Below, piece by piece: positions 1 to 5,836 of a DNA stretch of 13,497 nt. The position numbers and the translations under genes were made by a program. Numbering within the stretch: position 1 is the stretch's first letter; every line of letters begins with the position of its first letter. The notes beneath the pieces are model-generated. The model did not search any database, had not been told where the DNA came from, and saw only the letters and a list, made by a program, of their open reading frames with translations. Origin of the DNA: JANOYC01 sp031428675 (lineage in GTDB: Bacteria; Actinomycetota; Actinomycetes; Actinomycetales; Microbacteriaceae); NCBI GenBank assembly GCA_031428675.1, contig JANOYC010000089.1:1-13497 (forward strand), given 5' to 3'.

Positions 1-72
1 GGTTGGGTGAACGTGCTGATCACCGACGCCAGCACGGCCGAGGCGATGCTCGCCACGGGCGGCGAGTCCTAG
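1..72 (+). CDS. C-terminal end of a probable sugar-binding (SorC/DeoR-type) transcriptional regulator, partial
   Basis: Frame 1 is open from the window edge to a TAG at 70-72 and gives 23 residues beginning GWVNVLITD, followed by an Ala-rich helix. This resembles the extreme C-terminus of the sugar-phosphate-binding domain of SorC/DeoR-type regulators, where a G-x-VN-x-LITD strand precedes a short final helix carrying the position for effector sensing. The DNA-binding domain and nearly all of the protein lie outside the window, so the assignment rests on one short motif. Its stop codon interlocks with the ribH stop on the other strand (shared CTAG, 69-72), so the two genes converge with no intergenic space. 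It could be another Rossmann-like protein ending in a similar strand-helix. Confidence 0.55.
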   Translation, partial: GWVNVLITDASTAEAMLATGGES

Positions 73-557
73 CCGCCGACCGCCATCGCGGCACGCAACC
101 GGCGCAGTACAAGCGCGGTGGCGACGGCGGCTTCGGCGGCTTCTCGGCCCTTGTCTTCCTTCGAGCCTGGCAGCCCCGCCCGATCGAGTCCCTGTTGTTC
201 ATCGTCGAGCGTCAGCACGCCGAACCCCACCGGTTTGCCGGTGAGGATGCTCACCTGGGTAAGTCCCGAGGTCGCGGCATCGGATACGTACTCGAAATGC
301 GGTGTGCCGCCACGGATGATGACGCCCAAGGCGACCACCGCATCCGCGCCGTTCTCCAAAGCCACACGGCTGGCAACGGGCAATTCGAAGCTTCCGGGTA
401 CTCGGATCTCGGTGACGTCGGCACCGGCTTCCTCGAGCGCGCGGTGAGCGCCGGCGAGCAGCCCGTCAGTGATGGTCGCGTGCCACTGACCCGCGATGAT
501 CGTCACTCTCAAGCCGGTGGCGTCTGCGTTGATGCTCGGTGAACCCGCGCCGCTCAT
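69..557 (-). CDS. ribH: 6,7-dimethyl-8-ribityllumazine synthase (lumazine synthase, RibH)
   Basis: This 162-residue protein condenses 5-amino-6-ribitylamino-uracil with 3,4-dihydroxy-2-butanone 4-phosphate to give lumazine, the penultimate riboflavin step. The family signatures are all visible: PGSFELP at residues 54-60 binds the pyrimidine substrate. RGGTPHFEYV at 82-91 carries the phosphate-binding loop and the catalytic His87. KPVGFGVLTLD at 108-118 is the conserved strand, and GSKEDKG at 131-137 is the basic loop. The length is normal for the family. It is the last gene of the rib operon. Its ATG overlaps the ribBA stop as ATGA (554-557), and an AAGGA-like ribosome site lies inside ribBA, so translation is probably coupled. 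The stop is shared in CTAG with the convergent upstream gene. Confidence 0.97.
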   Translation of the reverse strand: MSGAGSPSINADATGLRVTIIAGQWHATITDGLLAGAHRALEEAGADVTEIRVPGSFELPVASRVALENGADAVVALGVIIRGGTPHFEYVSDAATSGLTQVSILTGKPVGFGVLTLDDEQQGLDRAGLPGSKEDKGREAAEAAVATALVLRRLRAAMAVGG

Positions 558-1840
558 GATGGGTGTCCTTCCAAGTTCGCGAGGAGCGATTCCTCGATGG
601 ATGCCGTGCCGGGCAGGTGATGGCCCATACGGTCACGTTTGGTGTCGAGGTAGCCGGCGTTGTGCTCGCCCGCGGTCATGATGAGCGGCACGAGGGCAGA
701 CACGGTGACGCCACGTTCCTCCAACTGGCGCGCCTTCTCCGGATTGTTGCTGAGCAATCGCACCGAGGTGATGTCGAGGTCGCGGAGAATGGCCGACGCG
801 GCTCCATAGTCGCGCGCGTCTGCGGGGAATCCGAGAGCGATGTTCGCATCGAGTGTGTCAAAACCGTCTTCTTGAAGTCGATAGGCGCGCAACTTATTGA
901 TGAGGCCGATGCCTCGCCCCTCATGGCCGCGGAGATAGACGACGACACCGCCATCGACGGCGATCTTCTCAAGTGCCGCTCCGAGTTGGGGGCCACACTC
1001 GCATTTGAGCGATCCGAGCGCCTCACCGGTGAGGCATTCGGAATGCACACGCACGAGCGCTTCCGGTCCCGGTTGTCCCGAGATCAGCGCCAAGTGGTCG
1101 GCACCGGTCGACTTGTCCCGGTACGCGCGCACGCGCAACGTGCCGTGCTCGGTGGGAAGAGTGGTCTCGACCTCGAAACTCACTCGTGAGAACTCCGGGA
1201 GTGGCTGCACCGCCTCGATGTTCTCGCCGCACCGGGTCAGTTCGAGGTATTGCAGGAGGTCGGCGATCGTGATCACCGGAACGTTCTCCCGTTCGCCGAG
1301 TGCGATCAGCCCCGGCAATCGCATCATCTCGCCGTCGTCGTCCACAATTTCGGAGATCGCGGCAACGGGGGTCAACCCGGCAAGCTTCATGAGGTCGACG
1401 GCCGCTTCGGTGTGGCCGTCCCGCTCACGCACCCCGCCATCCACCGCTCGAAGGGGGAGGATGTGCCCGGGGCGGAGCAGGCTCGCCGGGGTCGACGCGG
1501 AGTCGGCGAGCACACGTAGCGTGTGCGCGCGGTCCGACGCGCTGATGCCGGTGCTGTAACGGTCGGCGGCGTCGACCGTTACGGTATAGCTCGTGCCTCG
1601 GGGGTCTTCATTGAGTGAAACCATCGGTGGCAGGTTCAACCGGTCGGCGATGTCATTCGACATCGGTGCGCAGATGAAGCCGGACGAGTGCTTCACGAGC
1701 CACGCAATCCATTCTTGACTCGCGAACTCGGCGGCAATTATCACATCGCCCTCGTTCTCACGGCCTTCATCATCGGCAGCGATGATCGGTCGCCCCTCGC
1801 GGAGTGCGGCGATGGCGGTGGGGATGTCGGCGAGACTCAT
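554..1840 (-). CDS. ribBA: Bifunctional 3,4-dihydroxy-2-butanone-4-phosphate synthase / GTP cyclohydrolase II (RibBA)
   Basis: This 428-residue fusion supplies both riboflavin precursors. The N-terminal half (about 1-205) is the DHBP synthase, which makes the four-carbon unit from ribulose 5-phosphate; it shows the acidic metal and substrate loop DDEGRENEGD (23-32) and GHTEAAVDL (142-150). The C-terminal half (about 215-410) is GTP cyclohydrolase II. RVHSECLTGEALGSLKCECG carries the three zinc cysteines (Cys269, Cys280, Cys282), followed by GHEGRGIGL (306-313) with the reactive arginine and LLSNNPEKARQLEERGV near 362-378. Both active sites look intact. The ATG overlaps the ribE stop by ATGA (1837-1840), with AAGGGAG six bases upstream inside ribE. 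It is cotranscribed with ribD, ribE and ribH under the FMN riboswitch. Confidence 0.97.
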   Translation of the reverse strand: MSLADIPTAIAALREGRPIIAADDEGRENEGDVIIAAEFASQEWIAWLVKHSSGFICAPMSNDIADRLNLPPMVSLNEDPRGTSYTVTVDAADRYSTGISASDRAHTLRVLADSASTPASLLRPGHILPLRAVDGGVRERDGHTEAAVDLMKLAGLTPVAAISEIVDDDGEMMRLPGLIALGERENVPVITIADLLQYLELTRCGENIEAVQPLPEFSRVSFEVETTLPTEHGTLRVRAYRDKSTGADHLALISGQPGPEALVRVHSECLTGEALGSLKCECGPQLGAALEKIAVDGGVVVYLRGHEGRGIGLINKLRAYRLQEDGFDTLDANIALGFPADARDYGAASAILRDLDITSVRLLSNNPEKARQLEERGVTVSALVPLIMTAGEHNAGYLDTKRDRMGHHLPGTASIEESLLANLEGHPS

Positions 1841-2472
1841 GACTCGCTCCCTTCGGCTGGTGAGGTGGCGGCAAGTGCAAGCATGCGCTCGACGTGGCGG
1901 GCGAGGATGTCGGTTTCGATGTTGACAGCGTCACCGACGGCGCGCGCGCCGAGCGTCGTAGCCGTCAGTGTTTCGGGAATGAGGCTTACCTCGAACCACT
2001 GCGCGACCTCAAACGGGTCGCTGATCGCGCTCACGGTCAATGACACACCGTCGATGGCGATCGACCCCTTGCGCACGACGAGCGGCGCGAGCTCGGTGGA
2101 GAGCGAGAATCGAAGCACGCGCCACGCCGAGCCGGGCACGACCGAAAGCACCGTCGACGTTCCGTCGATGTGACCCTGCACAATGTGTCCGCCGAGTCGG
2201 TCTCCGACGCTCGCGGCACGCTCGAGATTGACAGCGGCGCCTCGCTCGACTTTTCTGAGAGTGCTCATCGCGATCGTCTCTGCCATGACGTCGGCGGTGA
2301 ACCAGTCGTCTCCGTGATCGACGACGGTGAGGCACACCCCCGACACCGAGATCGAATCGCCGTGGGAGGCATCCGACACAGCGCGTGGGCCGCGAACGGT
2401 GAGCCGCGCAGCCGTGCCGTGCTCGATCCAGGCGGTGACTTCGCCGATCTCCTCGATGATTCCGGTGAACAC
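1837..2472 (-). CDS. ribE: Riboflavin synthase, alpha subunit
   Basis: This 211-residue protein performs the last step, dismutation of two lumazines into riboflavin and the pyrimidine that RibH reuses. It begins with the hallmark MFTGIIEEIGEV and consists of two tandem lumazine-binding barrels. In the first, SVSGVCLTVV lies at about 43-52. In the second, GSIAIDGVSLTVS lies at about 136-148 after a GHIVQGHIDG linker at about 94-103. The length is usual. The start is GTG (2470-2472), fixed by MFTGI and by an AAGGAG site six bases upstream that is built from the last codons of ribD. Some nomenclatures call this gene ribC; the activity is not in doubt. Confidence 0.97.
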   Translation of the reverse strand: MFTGIIEEIGEVTAWIEHGTAARLTVRGPRAVSDASHGDSISVSGVCLTVVDHGDDWFTADVMAETIAMSTLRKVERGAAVNLERAASVGDRLGGHIVQGHIDGTSTVLSVVPGSAWRVLRFSLSTELAPLVVRKGSIAIDGVSLTVSAISDPFEVAQWFEVSLIPETLTATTLGARAVGDAVNIETDILARHVERMLALAATSPAEGSES

Positions 2473-2475
2473 GGG

Positions 2476-3516
2476 CTACTCCTTGCGGGTGGTGCGGGTC
2501 GCGGTGGTTGATGCGCCCATGGGTCGGGCGACGATCATGAGGTCGTCGCCAAGCTGTTCGACACGAATCGTTTGCAATCGTCGTGCGAGTGCGATCGTCG
2601 GTACCCCAAGATCGCCGACGGCGAGGCGATCGCCGCCGATGAGGACGGGAGCGACGTAGACGATGATCTCGTCGGCAAGCCCCGCGGCGATGACGGCACT
2701 CGCGAGAATAGGGCCGCCCTCGACAAACGCGCGACGGATGCCGCGGTCGTGCAAATCGGCAAGGATCGCTTCGAGGTCGCGAGATCGCGTCTCGATGACG
2801 CCGGCCGGGTGCAGGCGCAGGGCACTGTCATCCGGAATTCCTCGATCACCGATGACGACGGGAACGGGCTGATGCGCGAGAAGTTCACCCGCATCGCCAC
2901 GCGCAGTGAGCGCGGGATTGTCGGCGAACACCGTGCCGGTGCCTACCAGGATCGCGTCGCTCTGGGCGCGCTGTTCGTGCACGCGCTGGCGCGCGGCGGT
3001 ACCGGTGATCCACTGGCTCGTGCCGTCGGATGCTGCGGCCCGCCCGTCGAGCGACTGCGCCCACTTGACCTGCACCCACGGTCGACCCCGGCGCACCGCC
3101 GTGAGCCACGGTTCGATGGCGGCGTCGGCTTCATCACGGAGGACCCCACCGACCACGTCGATGCCGGCGGCGGCAAGTCGCGCCGCTCCACCGGACGAAC
3201 GCTCTCCGGGATCGCTGGTCGCGTAGACGACGCGGGCAATGCCTGCGCTCACCAGGGCGTCGGCGCACGGCGGAGTGCGACCGGTGTGGTTGCAGGGTTC
3301 GAGCGTGACGATCGCGGTGAGCCCAGTGGCGTCGGCCACATGCGAGAGCGCGTCAATTTCGGCGTGAACGGTTCCTGCGCCCCGGTGCCATCCTTCGGCA
3401 ACGATTCGCCCGGACGCGTCGGCCAGAATGCAGCCAACCTGCGGGTTACCGCCCACCAGCGGCCCGTGGGCGGCGAGCGACAGCGCGCGACGCATGAGTT
3501 GCTCGAACTCGGCCAT
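2476..3516 (-). CDS. ribD: Bifunctional diaminohydroxyphosphoribosylaminopyrimidine deaminase / 5-amino-6-(5-phosphoribosylamino)uracil reductase (RibD)
   Basis: This 346-residue enzyme carries out the second and third steps of the pyrimidine branch of riboflavin synthesis. The deaminase domain (about 1-140) has the cytidine-deaminase zinc site: HAE at 51-53 and EPCNHTGRTPPCADAL with Cys75 and Cys84. The NADPH-dependent reductase domain (about 146-340) shows VKWAQSLDGRAA (150-161), SQWITG (167-172), ILVGTGTVFADNPALTAR (189-206) and the VEGGPILASA strand. Length and order are normal. It is the first gene of the operon. The ATG is preceded at five bases by GGAG (3522-3525), and 88 nt separate the ATG from the FMN aptamer. 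Expression should fall when FMN is abundant. Confidence 0.97.
   Translation of the reverse strand: MAEFEQLMRRALSLAAHGPLVGGNPQVGCILADASGRIVAEGWHRGAGTVHAEIDALSHVADATGLTAIVTLEPCNHTGRTPPCADALVSAGIARVVYATSDPGERSSGGAARLAAAGIDVVGGVLRDEADAAIEPWLTAVRRGRPWVQVKWAQSLDGRAAASDGTSQWITGTAARQRVHEQRAQSDAILVGTGTVFADNPALTARGDAGELLAHQPVPVVIGDRGIPDDSALRLHPAGVIETRSRDLEAILADLHDRGIRRAFVEGGPILASAVIAAGLADEIIVYVAPVLIGGDRLAVGDLGVPTIALARRLQTIRVEQLGDDLMIVARPMGASTTATRTTRKE
2479..2484 (-). promoter_or_regulatory. Ribosome binding site of ribE, embedded in the end of ribD
   Basis: On the minus strand AAGGAG is followed by TAGCCC and then the GTG start of ribE. The Shine-Dalgarno is formed by the final Lys and Glu codons of ribD, immediately before its TAG stop. 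The six-base spacing supports the GTG start and suggests that ribosomes ending ribD pass directly to ribE. Confidence 0.8.
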
Positions 3517-3521
3517 CCGGA

Positions 3522-3525
3522 CTCC
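3522..3525 (-). promoter_or_regulatory. Ribosome binding site of ribD, likely target of riboswitch control
   Basis: The minus strand reads GGAG, then five bases, then the ribD ATG. The extended GGAGTC can pair with GA-C-CTCC (3559-3553, one bulged C) lying upstream in the leader. That is a candidate for the helix that would hide the site when FMN is bound. The pairing is a prediction from complementarity. Confidence 0.6.
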
Positions 3526-3542
3526 ATCTCAGAACGCGTATT

Positions 3543-3554
3543 CGCGCTCCGGGG
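3543..3554 (-). promoter_or_regulatory. Anti-P1 element in the ribD leader (expression platform)
   Basis: The minus strand here reads CCCCGGAGCGCG. It is complementary over all 12 positions (one G-U pair) to CGTGCTCCGGGG at 3732-3721, which contains the whole 5' strand of aptamer helix P1. The two pairings exclude each other, so this segment is a candidate switching strand. Seen directly: the complementarity. Inferred: its use as a genetic switch. Confidence 0.6.
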
Positions 3555-3569
3555 AGGTCGACGACCCAT

Positions 3570-3601
3570 CGCCAACCGCCCCGAAATCGGGTTGGTTGGC
3601 G
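3570..3601 (-). promoter_or_regulatory. Strong hairpin between the FMN aptamer and the anti-P1 element
   Basis: The minus strand carries CGCCAACC (3601-3594) and its exact reverse complement GGTTGGCG (3577-3570), enclosing a second short stem CCCGATTTCGGG. The structure starts three bases after P1 of the aptamer. No U-run follows, so it is not a classical intrinsic terminator. It may bring the anti-P1 element close to P1, or act as a U-less terminator of the kind suspected in high-GC bacteria. Confidence 0.6.
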
Positions 3602-3604
3602 AAC

Positions 3605-3732
3605 CGTGTCTCCTCCCATCCGGACTTTAACCGTCGGTCCCGGAATTCCACCAGGTCAACCCAGCCGACTTTCGCCGATTAGGTTCGCGGACTATCACCG
3701 CCGGCTCAGATTTTCACTGACCCCGGAGCACG
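3605..3732 (-). ncRNA. FMN riboswitch (RFN element) upstream of ribD
   Basis: Read on the minus strand, this 128-nt segment contains the conserved RFN landmarks in order. P1 5' strand is CGTGCTCC, followed by GGGG and a TCAG/CTGA stem. Then come GCCGGCGGT, AGTCCGCGA, a variable stem with CCGAC-type sequence, the GGTGGAATTCCGGGACCGACGGT block and AGTCCGGATGGGAG. The element closes with GGAGACACG, which pairs with the 5' strand (8 bp, one bulged A). This aptamer binds FMN and represses riboflavin genes when flavin is plentiful. Here it sits 88 nt before ribD and should control the whole ribD-ribE-ribBA-ribH transcript. Actinobacterial members are generally thought to work on translation start, which suits the leader seen here. 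Confidence 0.97.
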
Positions 3733-3747
3733 CTGTACTTCCATACG

Positions 3748-3753
3748 ATCCTA
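3748..3753 (-). promoter_or_regulatory. Candidate -10 box for the riboflavin operon
   Basis: The minus strand reads TAGGAT, a good fit to the sigma-A type TANNNT hexamer. It would place the transcript start near 3740, a few bases before P1 of the FMN riboswitch, as expected for a leader beginning with the aptamer. The -35 region (around 3771-3777) has only a poor match. Position relative to the riboswitch is the main support. Confidence 0.4.
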
Positions 3754-3779
3754 TCCAACGCACGAGCCCCCCGACTATT

Positions 3780-3904
3780 CCCCCCTCCCCCTCCCCATCC
3801 CCCTCCTCGACTTTCCCACATCGGGCGCGTAAAAGAGCGATTACGCGACCGAAGTGGGCAAGTCGAGGGGGAGGGAGGGGGAGGGGAGGGGAGGGGGAGG
3901 GGGG
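3780..3904. terminator. Very long imperfect inverted repeat with G/A-rich arms, probable trpS terminator
   Basis: Around an 8-nt loop (3833-3840) the arms 3805-3832 and 3841-3868 pair at 25 of 28 positions, including GCGCGTAA against TTACGCG-type sequence and CTCGACTT against AAGTCGAG. Outside this core the left arm is almost pure C/T and the right arm almost pure G/A. The outermost 17 bases are again exact reverse complements (3780-3796 and 3888-3904). The structure starts at the base after the trpS stop and ends before the riboflavin promoter, so termination of trpS transcription is the simplest role. It has no T-run. Each arm holds at least four runs of three or more G on one strand, so G-quadruplex or triplex forms are possible. 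Confidence 0.65.
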
Positions 3905-4909
3905 TTAGGCGCGGGGGAGGAATCCCATGCGGTCGTAGGCGCGAGCGAGGGTTGCGTCGGCGATCGCGGCAGCACGGTCGGCGTTCTGGGCGAGCAAACG
4001 ATCGAGTTCGGCCGGGTCGGCGAGCAACTCGAGCGTTCGCGTGCGCACCGGTTCGAATTCGGCAATGACGGCGTCAGCCACGTCCTTCTTCAGATCGCCA
4101 TATCCGCGCCCCGCGTACTCGGCCTCTACGGTCGGGATGCTCGTGCCAGTCAGCACCGACAGGATCGTCAGCAGGTTGGACACTCCCGCTTTCGTGGCCG
4201 GAGCGAAGCGAATCTCGCGTTCATCGTCGGTGACCGCCGCCTTGATCTTCTTCGCCGTCGTGGACGGCTCGTCGAGGAGCCAGATGATGCCGGCCGGGCT
4301 TTCTCCCGATTTGGACATCTTCGCGCCCGGGTTCTGCAGGTCGTAGACCTTGGCGGTTTCCTTGAGGATCTGCACCTCCGGCACGACGAACGTCTCTCCG
4401 AAGCGCGAGTTGAATCGAGTCGCGAGGTCGCGGGTGAGTTCGATGTGCTGGCGCTGGTCTTCGCCGACCGGCACGACGACCGCGTCATAGAGCAGGATGT
4501 CGGCTGCTTGAAGAATCGGGTAGGTGAACAACCCGACGCTGGCTGCGTCGTGCCCGTGCTTCGCCGATTTGTCTTTGAACTGGATCATGCGGCTGGCCTC
4601 GCCGAAACCGGTGATGGTGTTCAGCAACCACGCGAGTTGCGGATGCGCGGCAACGTGCGACTGCACGAACAGTGTCGAGACGGTCGGGTCGATTCCCGCA
4701 GCGATGTACTGGGCGGCCGTGCGGCGAGTCTGTTCGCGCAATTGAGTGGGGTCCTGTGGCACCGTGATGGCGTGCAAGTCGACGACGCAGAAGATCGCAT
4801 CGTGGGTCTGCTGCATGGACTTCCACTGCAGGAGCGCGCCGATGTAGTTGCCGATATGGAGGGAATCAGCCGACGGTTGCATGCCCGAAAACAGGCGGGG
4901 TGAAGTCAT
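3905..4909 (-). CDS. trpS: Tryptophan--tRNA ligase
   Basis: This 334-residue class I synthetase charges tRNA-Trp. It opens with RLFSGMQPSADSLHIGNYIGA, where HIGN (18-21) is the HIGH-type ATP motif. GFGEASRMIQFKDKS (101-115), TYPILQAADILLY (129-141) and VGEDQRQHIELTRDLA (148-163) form the tryptophan and adenylate site, and KMSKS (197-201) is the second signature. The length is typical of bacterial TrpRS. The same frame stays open for 86 more codons upstream, but that extension reads through the end of the exonuclease gene and has no family similarity. The ATG at 4909, just before RLFSG, is therefore the start, although its ribosome site is weak. It is last in a possible three-gene minus-strand unit. 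Confidence 0.96.
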   Translation of the reverse strand: MTSPRLFSGMQPSADSLHIGNYIGALLQWKSMQQTHDAIFCVVDLHAITVPQDPTQLREQTRRTAAQYIAAGIDPTVSTLFVQSHVAAHPQLAWLLNTITGFGEASRMIQFKDKSAKHGHDAASVGLFTYPILQAADILLYDAVVVPVGEDQRQHIELTRDLATRFNSRFGETFVVPEVQILKETAKVYDLQNPGAKMSKSGESPAGIIWLLDEPSTTAKKIKAAVTDDEREIRFAPATKAGVSNLLTILSVLTGTSIPTVEAEYAGRGYGDLKKDVADAVIAEFEPVRTRTLELLADPAELDRLLAQNADRAAAIADATLARAYDRMGFLPRA

Positions 4910-4976
4910 GGTGTTCAGTCTCTCAGGTGCTGCGAGGCGATGGGCGTGGTGGAGCGCGAGTGCAGGCCGTATCGGC

Positions 4977-5822
4977 TCAGAGCGCGTAGTCGACGATGAC
5001 GGGAGCGTGATCCGACCAGCGCGTGTCCCACGCTGATGCGCGATCGACTGCGTAGTCGACGACCGTCGCGGCGAGTGCCGGAGCGGCCAGGTGGTAGTCA
5101 ATGCGCCAGCCGGTATCGGTGTCGAACGCTTTTCCGCGCTGGGACCACCAGGTGTAGGGCCCATCAACTTCGCCCGCCCAGCGCCGACCGACGTCGACCC
5201 AGCCGAGTCCAGCGCCCGTCGAGCCGTCGACCCCGGTTATGGTGGCGCCGTCGGTTCCGAGAATGCGGTCGAAGTAGGCGCGTTCTCGGGGGAGGAATCC
5301 CGACCGCTTGACGTTGCCCTTCCAGTTGCGAATGTCGATCTCGCGGTGTCCGACGTTGAGATCGCCGAGCACGACGGCCAGCTCGTTGTGGGCCCGGAGT
5401 TCGGGCAGGCGGGCTTCCAGCGCATCCAGGAACCGGTACTTGTCGACCTGCTTGGGGGTATCAGCTTCTCCCGAGTGCACGTACGCGCTCACGACGGTGA
5501 CGATTTTTCCCGTTACCTCGTAGTCCGCCTCCAGCCAGCGCCCGGCGGTGTCGAAATCGACGTCACCGAGATCGACGCGGTGGATAGACGCCTGGTTGCG
5601 GCTCGCGATCGCCACGCCTGCGCGACCTTTTGCCGTTGCCGGGTCGTGGAGGATGTCCCATTCGCTGCCGAGGAGGTTCTCCAGATCTTCGGTGGCGGCG
5701 CGCACTTCTTGAATTGCGAGGATATCGACTCCACGCTCGGAGAGCCACTCGCCCATGCCCTTTCTGAACGCGGCGCGCACGCCATTCGTGTTGATCGTGG
5801 CGATGCGAAGCGGCGCAGACAT
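4977..5822 (-). CDS. xthA: Exodeoxyribonuclease III (AP endonuclease, Xth family)
   Basis: This 281-residue member of the EEP nuclease family cleaves DNA 5' to abasic sites in base-excision repair and removes 3' blocking groups. Conserved active-site elements appear in order: INTNGVRAA near 10-18, the metal ligand Glu39 in AIQEV, Tyr114 in SAYVHSG, and Asp154 with Asn156 in GDLNVGH. These are followed by GWRIDYHLA with Asp242 and the terminal SDHAPVIVDY with Asp271-His272. The length is usual (about 270-290). The start is the ATG at 5822, 14 bases after the stop of the upstream membrane-protein gene; no strong Shine-Dalgarno is visible, so coupling to that gene is likely. trpS follows 67 bases downstream. 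Confidence 0.95.
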   Translation of the reverse strand: MSAPLRIATINTNGVRAAFRKGMGEWLSERGVDILAIQEVRAATEDLENLLGSEWDILHDPATAKGRAGVAIASRNQASIHRVDLGDVDFDTAGRWLEADYEVTGKIVTVVSAYVHSGEADTPKQVDKYRFLDALEARLPELRAHNELAVVLGDLNVGHREIDIRNWKGNVKRSGFLPRERAYFDRILGTDGATITGVDGSTGAGLGWVDVGRRWAGEVDGPYTWWSQRGKAFDTDTGWRIDYHLAAPALAATVVDYAVDRASAWDTRWSDHAPVIVDYAL

Positions 5823-5836
5823 GCCGTGAATTCTAC

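Noticed and set aside
2572..3630. A 352-codon open frame on the plus strand antisense to ribD
   Set aside because: It is a shadow of ribD in a high-GC sequence. It has no family resemblance, starts inside ribD and crosses the ribD start, leader hairpin and FMN aptamer.
3854..4903. A 349-codon plus-strand frame antisense to trpS, beginning in the G-rich repeat
   Set aside because: TrpRS motifs are intact on the minus strand; the antisense frame begins in low-complexity sequence and has no plausible start signal.
4910..5167. N-terminal extension of the trpS frame by 86 codons
   Set aside because: It lies largely over the end of the exonuclease gene, is unlike any TrpRS, and the RLFSGMQPS start of the family follows directly after the ATG at 4909.
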